Assembly: GCF_038007285.1 (NCBI RefSeq)
Contig: NZ_JBBOWX010000002.1
Span: 176,999 to 240,998 of the forward strand
Length of the DNA stretch: 64,000 nt
Reading direction: 5' to 3'
From: Sporosarcina sp. FSL K6-3457
GTDB lineage: Bacteria > Bacillota > Bacilli > Bacillales_A > Planococcaceae
This document shows positions 35,613-44,154 of this stretch, one piece after another (within the stretch, counting starts at the first letter, position 1; the number at the start of each line of letters is the position of its first letter). A program made the position numbers and the translations under genes. Under the pieces are notes generated by a model, which was given only the letters and a program-made list of their open reading frames with translations, had not been told where the DNA came from and did not search any database.

Positions 35613-36890
35613 ATGCAAAAGAAACGAAGCTCTACAAGTAAAGTATCATTCAAATTAGTGATACTTATTATACTGCTAGTCGCTGTGATTGGTTCTATAA
35701 TTGGTATACCGAATGATACTTATGGATCATTGGTTAGTTTAAAGTGGATCAATATACTACTCACATTGGTAGCGGCGGCTATTGGTTCAGCCATTTTTAA
35801 TGGTGCTACAAAGAAAAAGATTGCCTTGTTAAATGATGCTTCACAAATCTCGCTTCAAATTGTTGATGGTGATTTAGCAACAACTAAGCAGCTCCCCGAA
35901 TCTGCTGATGAGATTGGACAAATCGGTATGTCCTTTAATCAGATGACGACTAGTTTGCGGACTTTACTAACGGATGTTCGAAAAACGGGTGAATTATTAG
36001 TTACGTCGGCAAGTGAACTATCTGCTGTGTCTGAGGAAACAGCTGCGAGTAGTGATGAAATCGGTGTTGCCATGATGGAAATTACGACTGGTGCAGTTGG
36101 ACAAGCGACTACTCTCGAAGAGACGAATAAGAGCCTAGGTCTTTTAATGACCTCTGTTGATAAAATGAACCATCAAAATCAGCATATTAAAGAAATTAGT
36201 GCGACTTCTGAAGAGGCAACGGCAAAAGGACAAGATATTGTTGCTGTTCTTAAAAAGTCGAATGACGAATCGACGTTAGCAGCTGATCAAATCAGTATCG
36301 GAATTACAAATCTTTATACGAAGCTAAAGGACATTTCGACAATCACAGATGCTATTACAAATGTCTCCTCACAAACGAATTTATTAGCATTAAATGCCAG
36401 CATTGAAGCGGCACGTGCAGGTGAGCATGGTAAAGGCTTTGCGGTTGTAGCGGAGGAAGTCAGGAAATTAGCAGAACAGTCAAGTGTCTCAACCAACCAA
36501 ATTCAGCAAATGATTGTTGGTATTGAAAAAGAAGTAGAAGACACTGTGATGGCAATGATGACGACAACGACAATCTCCACTCAATTGAACACTGCTGTTA
36601 GTGATACAGAAAATGAGTTCAATAAAATCGCAGCCTCGGTTCAGGAAACATCGGCGGCAATGGAGCAGTTAAACGTTGAAATCCAGCATGTGACTGAACA
36701 AAGTGCGGTTATCATCGACGCTATTCAAAATGTATCTGCCATTGCGGAACAAACTGCTGCATCGGCAGAAGAAGTGACGGCCTCTGTCGATGAACAGTCG
36801 CAAGCGATTAGCAGCTTGACTACATTGGCACAAGGGTTAACGGAACTAAGTGAAAGAGTAAATGAAGCCATTCAGAAATATAGATTATAA
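35613..36890 (+). CDS. Methyl-accepting chemotaxis protein lacking an extracellular sensor
   Basis: This 425-residue chemoreceptor has two closely spaced N-terminal membrane segments (about residues 12-30 and 43-65) with almost no extracellular loop, then a HAMP-like stretch and the signalling domain. The tip is NVSSQTNLLALNASIEAARAG, followed by KGFAVVAEEVRKLAEQSS. It ends EAIQKYRL. It probably senses an internal or membrane signal. GAAAGAGGGATG lies before the ATG. Confidence 0.92.
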   Translation: MQKKRSSTSKVSFKLVILIILLVAVIGSIIGIPNDTYGSLVSLKWINILLTLVAAAIGSAIFNGATKKKIALLNDASQISLQIVDGDLATTKQLPESADEIGQIGMSFNQMTTSLRTLLTDVRKTGELLVTSASELSAVSEETAASSDEIGVAMMEITTGAVGQATTLEETNKSLGLLMTSVDKMNHQNQHIKEISATSEEATAKGQDIVAVLKKSNDESTLAADQISIGITNLYTKLKDISTITDAITNVSSQTNLLALNASIEAARAGEHGKGFAVVAEEVRKLAEQSSVSTNQIQQMIVGIEKEVEDTVMAMMTTTTISTQLNTAVSDTENEFNKIAASVQETSAAMEQLNVEIQHVTEQSAVIIDAIQNVSAIAEQTAASAEEVTASVDEQSQAISSLTTLAQGLTELSERVNEAIQKYRL

Positions 36891-36956
36891 CAGGTCTGCT
36901 GATTAACCATTTACTTGCATAAATCACAGGTAAGTAAAGGCTTGAAAACCTCCATT

Positions 36957-37237
36957 TTCACTGGTGCATTTCCGATTCGCTTTCGGCTAACTATTCACGA
37001 CATGATTACTGTAGAAGTAGGTGTGTCTAGAAATGACGAAGTCATTTCTAGACACACCTTTTTCAGTCATCTTATTGCAAATACTTGCCTGTCGCGTACC
37101 TACAACATTTAAGTGGAAAATGCAGTTGCTTGGAAAGAAAAGAATAGATGACTTTCTATAGGGTGTAAGTGCCCGAAGATGCAATTTCAGGCACTCTTGC
37201 ACGTTGTACAAGGTGCTCCCACTTTACTTTTAGCAAG
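36957..37237. repeat. Dispersed repeat family C, copy C1
   Basis: This stretch aligns over about 230 bases with 54688-54922. Shared blocks include ATTTCCG-TTCGCTT-CGGC, CCTTTTTC-GTCAT-, TGCAGTTGCTTGG and AGAAAAGAATAGATGA. C1 carries about 35 extra bases that form the perfect hairpin at 37019-37059. The small minus-strand reading frames in both copies encode a similar peptide (SSILFFPSNCIFHL), but lack convincing starts. Gap 36891-37713 otherwise holds only repeats. Confidence 0.85.
37019..37059. repeat. Perfect 19-bp hairpin inside C1
   Basis: AGGTGTGTCTAGAAATGAC-gaa-GTCATTTCTAGACACACCT is followed by TTTTTC, so it can act as a terminator on the plus strand. The C2 copy lacks it. Confidence 0.85.
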
Positions 37238-37283
37238 TTTTATAAGAATGTGACACTTCCTAAAATAACAGTGGGCAGGACCG

Positions 37284-37545
37284 TGGTAAAAGCTTTAGCC
37301 GCTTTTATCCAAGTAAAAAGCCAGCTATTCTTTCTTCCTCAAAAGCATTAGCGCTTTGTGTATAAGTGTTTTTGGAGAGCGATGGGTGAACGAGCACCAT
37401 ATGATTACCGCATCCCTATACATAAAAAATAGCCCGGTAATCGTATAGAAGTCGTTCAATCCACAGCGAACCAAAAGAACTGTACACAGCACGCATAGTG
37501 TTTGATTAAGTTACTTTTTGGTGAATCAACAGGCATGAGATTATA
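37284..37545. repeat. Imperfect long palindrome (families B and D), copy 1
   Basis: The left arm (about 37352-37410, GTGTATAAGTG to ATGATTACCG) is an inverted, diverged version of the right arm (about 37430-37512, AGCCCGGTAATCGTATAG to TGTACACAGC). The right arm in reverse complement matches 63890-64000. The left flank (37284-37370) resembles 55905-56010, sharing TTATCCA-GTA-AAA and ATTAGC-CTT-G-GTA. Confidence 0.75.
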
Positions 37546-37713
37546 ACTAATAACAAAAAATATCTTCCACGACTAGAAATAGGTGGGAGATGTTTTTTTG
37601 TTGTTTTTGTATTCTTTTGTCATAGGGGTTGTCTATGTTGCGCCATATGCTAGTAAACAAGGTGTTGTTGTCAGCGTGATGATAGGACCTTAGTGGGGAA
37701 GAAGGTGAATCAT

Positions 37714-38418
37714 ATGGCATATATCATCATCACCAATCTTATTCCGACGTCTCTTTATCCACTCAAAGCAACATATCCAATGTCAGCAAAATATATCACT
37801 ATCCATAATACAGCCAATGATGCGACAGCTATCAATGAGATTGCTTATATGACACGTAATAAGAACGCGACATCGTACCATGTTGCTATCGATGATAAAC
37901 ATGTAGTACAAGGTATCCCGTTTACGCGCAATGGTTGGCATGCAGGTGACGGTAATGGTGACGGCAACCGTCAATCAATTGGCATTGAAATTTGTTACTC
38001 AAAATCCGGTGGTGCTAGGTATAAGGAATCAGAGGAGAATACTATTGAATATGTTGCATATTTACTTAAAAAATTCGGCTGGAACATAGATCGAGTCAAA
38101 TGGCATCGGGATTGGTCAGGAAAGAATTGTCCACATCGGATTATAGATGAGGGACGTATGTTAACTGTCCGAAATAAGATTGCCAAACGTTTGGCAGAAT
38201 TGAACACCGTAAAACCAATACTACCAAAGGAGGATATACGCATGTTTAATCCAAGTTCTGCAACGCTTAAAGCTGCTTTCGAACAATACTTAGTAGAGGC
38301 AGTTAAAAAGGGACTAATGACAGACAAGTGGCTAACGGATTACAGGGCGGGAAAGTTGTCGCTCGATGATGCACTTGCATTGAAAGTTATTATTGACCAG
38401 CGAGAGAAGAAAGAATGA
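37714..38418 (+). CDS. N-acetylmuramoyl-L-alanine amidase (amidase_2, phage-type)
   Basis: This protein of about 234 residues has an amidase_2 catalytic domain (residues 1-150): YITIHNTANDATA (zinc His), SYHVAIDDKHVVQGIPFTRNGWHAGDG and WHRDWSGKNCPHRI with the second zinc His and catalytic Lys region. The C-terminal part (residues 165-234) looks like a short binding domain. There is no signal peptide, so release would need a holin or lysis, as with phage endolysins (XlyA/CwlA type). GAAGGTG lies six bases before the ATG. No other phage gene is nearby, so this may be an isolated prophage remnant. Confidence 0.85.
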   Translation: MAYIIITNLIPTSLYPLKATYPMSAKYITIHNTANDATAINEIAYMTRNKNATSYHVAIDDKHVVQGIPFTRNGWHAGDGNGDGNRQSIGIEICYSKSGGARYKESEENTIEYVAYLLKKFGWNIDRVKWHRDWSGKNCPHRIIDEGRMLTVRNKIAKRLAELNTVKPILPKEDIRMFNPSSATLKAAFEQYLVEAVKKGLMTDKWLTDYRAGKLSLDDALALKVIIDQREKKE

Positions 38419-38554
38419 TTGTTATTCAAAGGAAAGCAATTAATTTTAGTGTGTTTTAGTTTACTAGTTCTAAAAGCTGTTATATACTATTGTTAATGAT
38501 TCTAAATTACTGGTATTTGGATAGTGTATTAACAGGTAAAAGGATGTGCTTTAG

Positions 38555-38923
38555 ATGGAAATTCAAGAATTACTAAAAAAAATAAATCAAAGTGTAGAGA
38601 ATCTAGACTTGGTTTCGGCAAGAAGATATATTGAGAAAAACATCGAACAAGTAAGCCAAAATAGGCATCATCTATGTAAAAATGCAAGGGATTTATTAGA
38701 TTTTTTACAAAGTGAGTCTACAACTGCAACAAGCTCTTATAACCGACGAGAATTACACATGATTAACACAATCAACACATATGCTACTCGATTTGATGTA
38801 CGGGGGCTTAGATTATCAGTTAAAAATAATGCAGACTTATTAATGAAAAAAGACATACGGCTCTATCTAAACGCGGATGCTAAGATATTATTAGAAGGCA
38901 TGAAGGCTATTCAGGCTAGCTGA
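38555..38923 (+). CDS. Hypothetical helical protein
   Basis: This 122-residue protein is predicted to be largely helical (IQELLKKINQSVENLDLVSARRYIEKNIEQ) with two basic helices near the middle and end. No signal or membrane segment. AAAGGATG precedes the ATG at good spacing. I do not recognise the family. It stands alone between the amidase and the NAD salvage cluster. Confidence 0.65.
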   Translation: MEIQELLKKINQSVENLDLVSARRYIEKNIEQVSQNRHHLCKNARDLLDFLQSESTTATSSYNRRELHMINTINTYATRFDVRGLRLSVKNNADLLMKKDIRLYLNADAKILLEGMKAIQAS

Positions 38924-39076
38924 GTAGTAGAGCTGACAATTTCCTCCACTAAAGCAGTGGTTTCTAGGTACTTATACACTTCTCTTTGATAGGAAGGACA
39001 CGCATATTCATTTCGGATAGATATCACAAAGAAATAAATGAAATCCGAAGGTATATCAGTACCTGTACAAATCAAC

Positions 39077-39112
39077 AAGGATGGCTAAAATTTCATTAGC
39101 TGTCCTTTTTTC
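39077..39112 (+). terminator. Terminator in the gap before the NAD cluster
   Basis: AAGGATGGCTAA and TTAGCTGTCCTT pair except at two positions and lead into TTTTTTC. In 38924-39341 I see only this hairpin, a weaker stem CCACT/AGTGG near 38950, and the regulated promoter listed next. Confidence 0.7.
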
Positions 39113-39164
39113 AATTAGAAATGAATGAGCATTAAAATGAAAATAATAGGAAGAGAAGTTTTTC

Positions 39165-39221
39165 TTGATTTTAGTATTCACTTGATATACAATTCAATTA
39201 ACAGTTTGGTAATTGTTAATT
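39165..39221 (+). promoter_or_regulatory. Promoter with operator AATTAAC-N12-GTTAATT (site 1)
   Basis: TTGATT (39165-39170), a 17-base spacer and TACAAT (39188-39193) form a SigA-type promoter. The inverted repeat AATTAAC (39196-39202), 12 bases, GTTAATT (39215-39221) covers the expected transcription start, the classic position of a repressor site. Confidence 0.75.
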
Positions 39222-39341
39222 GAAAAGAGTTTTTTGATTTTAAAGCAATGATAGATAGTTACTTGATAAACACTATCGTCATCGCTACTAAAAAATGAAG
39301 GCTCATCGACAGTTGATATAAAGCAAAGGAGATGAAAACGG

Positions 39342-40151
39342 ATGTCTAGATTTAAAACAGAACAAGAAGCACTACAACATTATGATTCAAGTCAGTACAG
39401 AACGCCGGATGGGTATACAAGTGATATTGCGATATTCACGTTAATCCCAAATGAGGAATCGGCTGTTGAAGGTGGGTCGATCTCTAATCACTCCTTAGCT
39501 TTGATGCTGATTAAACGGGCAGAGTTCGATGCAGAAGGTGAACCTAACATCGAAGGTGGAAAATGGGCTTTACCGGGAGGGTTTATCCATCCAGAAGAAA
39601 CAGCTTATGAAGCGGCTAAGCGGGAGCTAAAAGAAGAAACAGGTGTAGACGGCATTCACATCGAACACTACGGTGTGTATGACAAATTAGGTAGAGATAA
39701 ACGCGGATGGATCATATCCAACGCTCATTATGCAATTGTTCCTGAAGAAAATATTGAAGATAGGGAAGCTGCTGATGATGCAGACGAAGTTCAATTATTC
39801 ACGGTAGATGAGGTCTTTGCGTTAGATTTGGCTTTTGACCATTACCAAGTAATTAAAGATGCTTTGGAAGCTGTTCGAAAAGATGTGTTTCAAACAACGG
39901 TAGTTAAAAACTTTTTAACAGAAGAATTTAAGTTGGAAGATTTGCGCCAGGTGTTGCTTGCAATTATTGATGACCCTGTTGTGAATAGTAAGCCCGGATT
40001 TTTTAGGAAAGCGCCAAGTCTGCCCTTTATCGTAGAAGCATTAGACAAAAATCAAGTACCTAAAACAGCAGAACCGACAAGCACTACGAAGCGACCAACA
40101 AAATTATACCGATTTGTAGAAGTAGATATTATCCCTTCGATTTGGCGCTAA
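39342..40151 (+). CDS. Nudix-domain protein, probable NrtR-type NAD regulator or ADP-ribose hydrolase
   Basis: This 269-residue protein has an N-terminal Nudix domain and a C-terminal helical region of about 100 residues that fits a winged-helix domain (ending KLYRFVEVDIIPSIWR). The Nudix box is intact: G80-x5-E86-x7-REL-x-EET-G-V. In NrtR regulators a Nudix domain senses ADP-ribose and represses NAD salvage genes; in some members the enzyme activity is lost, here the box is complete. Its promoter and that of the next gene share a palindrome. AAAGGAG precedes the ATG. Confidence 0.8.
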   Translation: MSRFKTEQEALQHYDSSQYRTPDGYTSDIAIFTLIPNEESAVEGGSISNHSLALMLIKRAEFDAEGEPNIEGGKWALPGGFIHPEETAYEAAKRELKEETGVDGIHIEHYGVYDKLGRDKRGWIISNAHYAIVPEENIEDREAADDADEVQLFTVDEVFALDLAFDHYQVIKDALEAVRKDVFQTTVVKNFLTEEFKLEDLRQVLLAIIDDPVVNSKPGFFRKAPSLPFIVEALDKNQVPKTAEPTSTTKRPTKLYRFVEVDIIPSIWR

Positions 40152-40281
40152 ATTTGTGAGTGGGCATGTGCGTGAGCTTATGATTCAATGAGACGTGTAT
40201 GCCTGCTGTTGCAGACAGTAAGATGTCCAAAATGTAGCGTAAATCAAAGAAATGGTAGTGGTTTTTAGTTTTCTGTATATC

Positions 40282-40307
40282 AATTAACAAATATATAATC
40301 GTTAATT
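40282..40307 (+). promoter_or_regulatory. Operator AATTAAC-N12-GTTAATT (site 2)
   Basis: AATTAAC (40282-40288) and GTTAATT (40301-40307) have the same arms and the same 12-base spacing as site 1. The spacer contains TATAAT (40294-40299), a likely -10, so binding would block the promoter of the salvage genes. Confidence 0.75.
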
Positions 40308-40335
40308 AAATAAAAATTAAAGGAGTGTGCTGGAA

Positions 40336-41244
40336 ATGATGAAAACAAAATTTGAGGAAATTGTTGATATTTCAAGGATAGGAAGTGAGGATACGAAGGG
40401 GTTCAATGAATTAATGGTCCTTGCGAATGCGGAGAAAATGATACCTTCAAGAGGAGATGCTGAAAAAGTGTTGTTCATGGGGATTGATTTTCAAAATGAC
40501 TTTATGGAAAACGGAGAACTAGGCGTCCCAAATTCTCATAAGGATGTTGAACGGGTAACTAAATTCCTTTACAAAAACCTTGATAAAGTGACGACAATTG
40601 CATTGTCGTTAGATATACATGAATTGCATCAATTATTCCATCCGAGTTGGTGGGTAGATGCAGAGGGAAATCATCCTGTTCCATTCACGGTCATTACAAG
40701 AGAAGATGTTGAACAAGGAAAATGGATGGCTGTAAAAAACCAACAAGAAAGCTTGACGTACATTATTCACTTGGAGCGTTTAGGGAAAAAACAATTGTTA
40801 ATATGGCCTTATCATTGCATTGAGGGGACATATGGTGCTGCCTTAGAAGGTCAGTTTTCGAATATGGTTCACTTCCATTCCATGGCACGGCAGTCCGGCA
40901 TACAAAAAATTGTGAAAGGGCAAGACCCATTAAGTGAAATGTACGGAATCATTAAACCAGAGTATGCCACGATAGACGGAACAAATTATGCGTTTCTTCA
41001 TTCACTACTCGCTTACGATAAAATTATTATCGCCGGTGAAGCGAAATCTCACTGTGTATTGGAATCCGTTCGGCAAATAGTCGAGTACTACGGAAACGAG
41101 CATGAATTGCCATCAAAGATTTATTTGTTAGACGACTGCATGAGCCCTATTCCTGGGTTTGAAGACTCAACAGAGCATGCATGTAGAGAGCTTCAAAAGA
41201 ATGCTGGCATTCATATTGTAAAATCAACCGAATTCATGTTGTGA
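40336..41244 (+). CDS. Isochorismatase-family cysteine hydrolase, probable nicotinamidase
   Basis: This 302-residue protein has the family triad: Asp in FMGIDFQNDFME, Lys near the WMAVKN region and Cys in GEAKSHCVLESV. The metal site is in DIHELHQLFHPSWW. It is longer than usual nicotinamidases (about 180-220 residues), having a 40-residue N-terminal extension and a larger central region. Beside pncB it most likely converts nicotinamide to nicotinate. AAAGGAG lies before the ATG at 40336. Confidence 0.8.
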   Translation: MMKTKFEEIVDISRIGSEDTKGFNELMVLANAEKMIPSRGDAEKVLFMGIDFQNDFMENGELGVPNSHKDVERVTKFLYKNLDKVTTIALSLDIHELHQLFHPSWWVDAEGNHPVPFTVITREDVEQGKWMAVKNQQESLTYIIHLERLGKKQLLIWPYHCIEGTYGAALEGQFSNMVHFHSMARQSGIQKIVKGQDPLSEMYGIIKPEYATIDGTNYAFLHSLLAYDKIIIAGEAKSHCVLESVRQIVEYYGNEHELPSKIYLLDDCMSPIPGFEDSTEHACRELQKNAGIHIVKSTEFML

Positions 41245-41325
41245 AAACGAGCAAAACACGGCTATTTGTACACTAAAAGAAGCGGTGTTATTAAAGAGAC
41301 GATGCTTATAGAGGAGGAAAATCTA

Positions 41326-42792
41326 ATGACTAAAAAGTATCAAGATGATGGGCTAGCACTCCACACGGATTTGTACCAGATTAACATGGCGGAAACGTAT
41401 TGGGAAGATAATATGCACAACAAACGAGCGGTATTTGAACTCTATTTCCGCAAGTTGCCTTTTGAAACGGGTTACGGTATTTTTGCAGGATTGGAGCGAA
41501 TCATTGAATTTATTCAAGCGTATCGGTTTACAGATAGTGATATTGCTTATTTACGTGAAGAATTGGGTTATGAAGAAGATTTCCTGGCCTATTTGCAAAC
41601 GGTGCGCTTTAACGGAACGATTCGAGCCATGCAAGAGGGGGAATTGGTTTTCGCGAATGAACCGATTTTACAAGTCGAAGCAAGCTTGGCAGAGGCTCAG
41701 TTAATAGAGACAGCTCTCTTGAATATTGTCAATTACCAAACACTCATTGCAACGAAAGCAGCACGTATTAAGCAAGTGGCAGGAGAACAAACGGTAATGG
41801 AATTTGGAACGAGACGTGCACATGAGTTTGATGCGGCGGTGTGGGGAACAAGAGCAGCGTATATTGCTGGGTTTTCCGCAACGAGTAATGTGAGGGCTGG
41901 CAAGAAGTTTGGCATTCCTGTATCTGGAACACACGCACATTCTATGGTTCAAGCGTATAAAGATGAATACAAAGCATTTCATAAATACGCACGTCGTCAT
42001 AAAGAGTGTACATTTTTAGTTGATACCTTTGATACGTTGCGGTCTGGTGTGCCAATAGCGATTCAAGTAGCGAAAGAGCTGGGAGATAGCATTAATTTTA
42101 ATGCAATTCGTTTAGATAGTGGTGACTTGGCTTACTTATCAAAAGAAGCACGAAAAATGTTGGATAAGGCAGGATTCCCAAAAACGAAAATCGTTGCTTC
42201 AAACGACTTAGATGAAAAAACCATTATGAGCTTGAAGGAGCAAGGAGCGAAAATTGATATGTGGGGTGTTGGAACAAAAGTGATTACCGCATTTGACCAA
42301 CCTGCTCTGGGTGCTGTTTATAAATTGGTGGCGATTGAGGATGATAATGGTAATATGGTGGACACCATTAAAATATCTGGCAATCCAGAGAAAGTAACGA
42401 CTCCCGGATTGAAGAAAGTGTATCGCATTGTGAACACGGTAAATAATCGTGCAGAGGGTGATTACATTGCTATGATAGATGAGAATCCACAAGCGGAAGA
42501 AAAATTAAAAATGTTTCACCCAACGCATACGTTTATCTCAAAGTTTGTAACGAACTTTGAAGCGATTGAATTACACCGAGATGTTTTTGTAGCTGGCGAG
42601 CTTGTGTATATGTCCCCGTCTATACAGGAAATTCAAGCGTATGCTAAAAATAATTTAAATCTCCTGTGGGATGAATATAAGCGTACCTTAAATCCAGAAC
42701 AGTATCCCGTGGATTTAAGTCAGAAATGTTGGGATAATAAAATGAGGAATATTCACGAGGAGCAAGAAAAAGTACAGCAGCTAAATAGTTAA
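41326..42792 (+). CDS. pncB: Nicotinate phosphoribosyltransferase
   Basis: This 488-residue PncB catalyses formation of nicotinate mononucleotide. Motifs are LHTDLYQINMAETYW, the EFGTRRAHEFDAAVWGTRAAYIAG stretch, GTHAHSMVQAYKDE with the phosphorylated His region, and FNAIRLDSGDLAYLSKEAR. GAGGAGGAAA precedes the ATG at 41326. Follows the amidohydrolase, so nicotinamide-nicotinate-NaMN steps are adjacent. Confidence 0.93.
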   Translation: MTKKYQDDGLALHTDLYQINMAETYWEDNMHNKRAVFELYFRKLPFETGYGIFAGLERIIEFIQAYRFTDSDIAYLREELGYEEDFLAYLQTVRFNGTIRAMQEGELVFANEPILQVEASLAEAQLIETALLNIVNYQTLIATKAARIKQVAGEQTVMEFGTRRAHEFDAAVWGTRAAYIAGFSATSNVRAGKKFGIPVSGTHAHSMVQAYKDEYKAFHKYARRHKECTFLVDTFDTLRSGVPIAIQVAKELGDSINFNAIRLDSGDLAYLSKEARKMLDKAGFPKTKIVASNDLDEKTIMSLKEQGAKIDMWGVGTKVITAFDQPALGAVYKLVAIEDDNGNMVDTIKISGNPEKVTTPGLKKVYRIVNTVNNRAEGDYIAMIDENPQAEEKLKMFHPTHTFISKFVTNFEAIELHRDVFVAGELVYMSPSIQEIQAYAKNNLNLLWDEYKRTLNPEQYPVDLSQKCWDNKMRNIHEEQEKVQQLNS

Positions 42793-42830
42793 TTAAGAAA
42801 CACGAAATTGACACATTGGAGGAATGAATT

Positions 42831-43535
42831 ATGATGCACAAGACAGAAAAACTAAAAGTACATCTTCAAGAGCTAAATCCTGGGAAAGACATCGAGAAAA
42901 TGTTTGAAAAAGGTACAGCAATAGGTATTTATGGTTCTTCTTTCGACCCTGTAACAAACGTTCATTTGTGGACGGCCTCAACAGTGGCGCATCGCAAAAA
43001 ATTAGACTATGTTATTTTTTTACCTTCATCGAACCAAAGGGTAGATAAACAATTGCAAACGCAAAACGAGCATCGAGTGGAAATGGTAAAGTTAGCAATC
43101 AACAATAATCCTAAATTCATCTTAGATGATTACGAATTAGATGTATTACCAGGGAATCACTATACGTATTACACAATGGAGTATTTCAAAGAAGTGTTCC
43201 CTGATGCAGATTGTTATTTCATTATGGGCGCTGATTTGTTGGTCGATATCGGAAAGGGAGAATGGCGATTGGCGGAAGAGTTAATTAGTCGTAATAAATT
43301 TATCGTCATGGCTAGAAATGGGATTGACATTCTGAGCACGATTTCGAAATCTCCTATTTTACGGAATCATGATGACGGCAGATTCCAATTGTTGGACAAA
43401 GGGTTAGCGATGGAAATAAGTTCGACGTATATTCGACAAGAATTTGCAATGGGGGGAGAACCGCAGTATTTGCTGCCAGGCTCCTGCTATGAATACATTA
43501 AAAATAATGGACTTTATCGAAAAGTCGTCCGTTAG
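42831..43535 (+). CDS. nadD: Nicotinate-nucleotide adenylyltransferase NadD family
   Basis: This 234-residue nucleotidyltransferase has an N-terminal extension of about 28 residues and then GIYGSSFDPVTNVHLWTAS, with the (H/T)xxH active-site motif as TNVH. FIMGADLLVDIGKGEW and the ISSTYIR ATP-binding motif follow. It would adenylate NaMN made by PncB. The usual housekeeping nadD of Bacilli lies near yqeK, so this is probably a second, salvage-linked copy. GGAGGAATG precedes the ATG. Confidence 0.87.
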   Translation: MMHKTEKLKVHLQELNPGKDIEKMFEKGTAIGIYGSSFDPVTNVHLWTASTVAHRKKLDYVIFLPSSNQRVDKQLQTQNEHRVEMVKLAINNNPKFILDDYELDVLPGNHYTYYTMEYFKEVFPDADCYFIMGADLLVDIGKGEWRLAEELISRNKFIVMARNGIDILSTISKSPILRNHDDGRFQLLDKGLAMEISSTYIRQEFAMGGEPQYLLPGSCYEYIKNNGLYRKVVR

Positions 43536-43553
43536 AGATTGAAGAGGATGGCG

Positions 43554-43665
43554 ATGAGGAAGATTATGTTACAGCAAGAAATTGTACAGGAATTGTTGGT
43601 TGCTTCAATGATTGTTGCGAAAGAAGAAATTCGTACAGTATTGAATTTATGAAATCTGGTTTTAG
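43554..43665 (+). pseudogene. nadE: 5' remnant of NAD+ synthetase gene nadE
   Basis: A 32-codon frame after nadD encodes LQQEIVQELLVASMIVAK followed by EEIRTVLNL before a stop. This aligns with the first 30 or so residues of NadE as I remember it (QxxIxxELxV-PxIDxKEEI-xxVNFL). After the stop, another frame continues KSGF, like the next NadE residues. The rest of the gene is absent; a terminator of the opposite-strand gene begins at 43671. The position at the end of the NAD operon fits a lost nadE. Confidence 0.6.
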
Positions 43666-43670
43666 ACAAA

Positions 43671-43694
43671 AAAAGAAGCCTATTATGGCTTCTA
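43671..43694 (-). terminator. Terminator of the coiled-coil gene
   Basis: On the minus strand AGAAGCC-ataata-GGCTTCT is followed by seven T. Confidence 0.85.
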
Positions 43695-44057
43695 TTATTG
43701 AAGTGAATCTGTTCTAATAAAGACTTCTCTATCTAGTTCATGTATTTTATGTGTGATGTATTTCAGTTCCTTTGTCATATCATCTCGTAGCTGTATGGTA
43801 TTCTTTGATAGTTCTTCAAATTGACCACCGACACCAGTAAGTTTGGCATCAATTGCATCGAACCGTGTATTCATTAGCTTGTTAGTGTCATCAATCCGCC
43901 CATTGGTTTCATTAATCCGACGATCGATATTATCAATTCGCTCATTAGTCATATCGATTCGCTCGTTAGTTTCATCAATTCGGCGATTGACTTCAGCGAA
44001 TCCCTTTTCGATATTATTATCCAGTTTTGCGAGCATTTCGAGTACTTGGTTGTCCAC
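43695..44057 (-). CDS. Coiled-coil repeat protein
   Basis: This 120-residue protein is built from heptads: RIDETNE, RIDMTNE, RIDNIDR, RINETNG, RIDDTNK and later FDAIDAK, with a hydrophobic a/d pattern throughout. It resembles Bacillus proteins of the tail-fibre or DUF-like coiled-coil type but I assign no function. The start is GTG with CTAGGAGGG upstream. The repeat is visible at DNA level as 21-base near-repeats. A clean terminator follows on the minus strand. Confidence 0.8.
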   Translation of the reverse strand: MDNQVLEMLAKLDNNIEKGFAEVNRRIDETNERIDMTNERIDNIDRRINETNGRIDDTNKLMNTRFDAIDAKLTGVGGQFEELSKNTIQLRDDMTKELKYITHKIHELDREVFIRTDSLQ

Positions 44058-44105
44058 TTTGAATCCCTCCTAGTTTAAGTGCACAGGCTAGTAAATATAG
44101 GTAGT

Positions 44106-44144
44106 AAAAAACCACTTTACATTTTGGATGCGAAGTGGTTTTGG
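44106..44144 (-). terminator. Terminator after the tRNA gene
   Basis: On the minus strand AAAACCACTT pairs with AAGTGGTTTT and is followed by TT and AC. Confidence 0.85.
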
Positions 44145-44154
44145 CAATTCAGTA

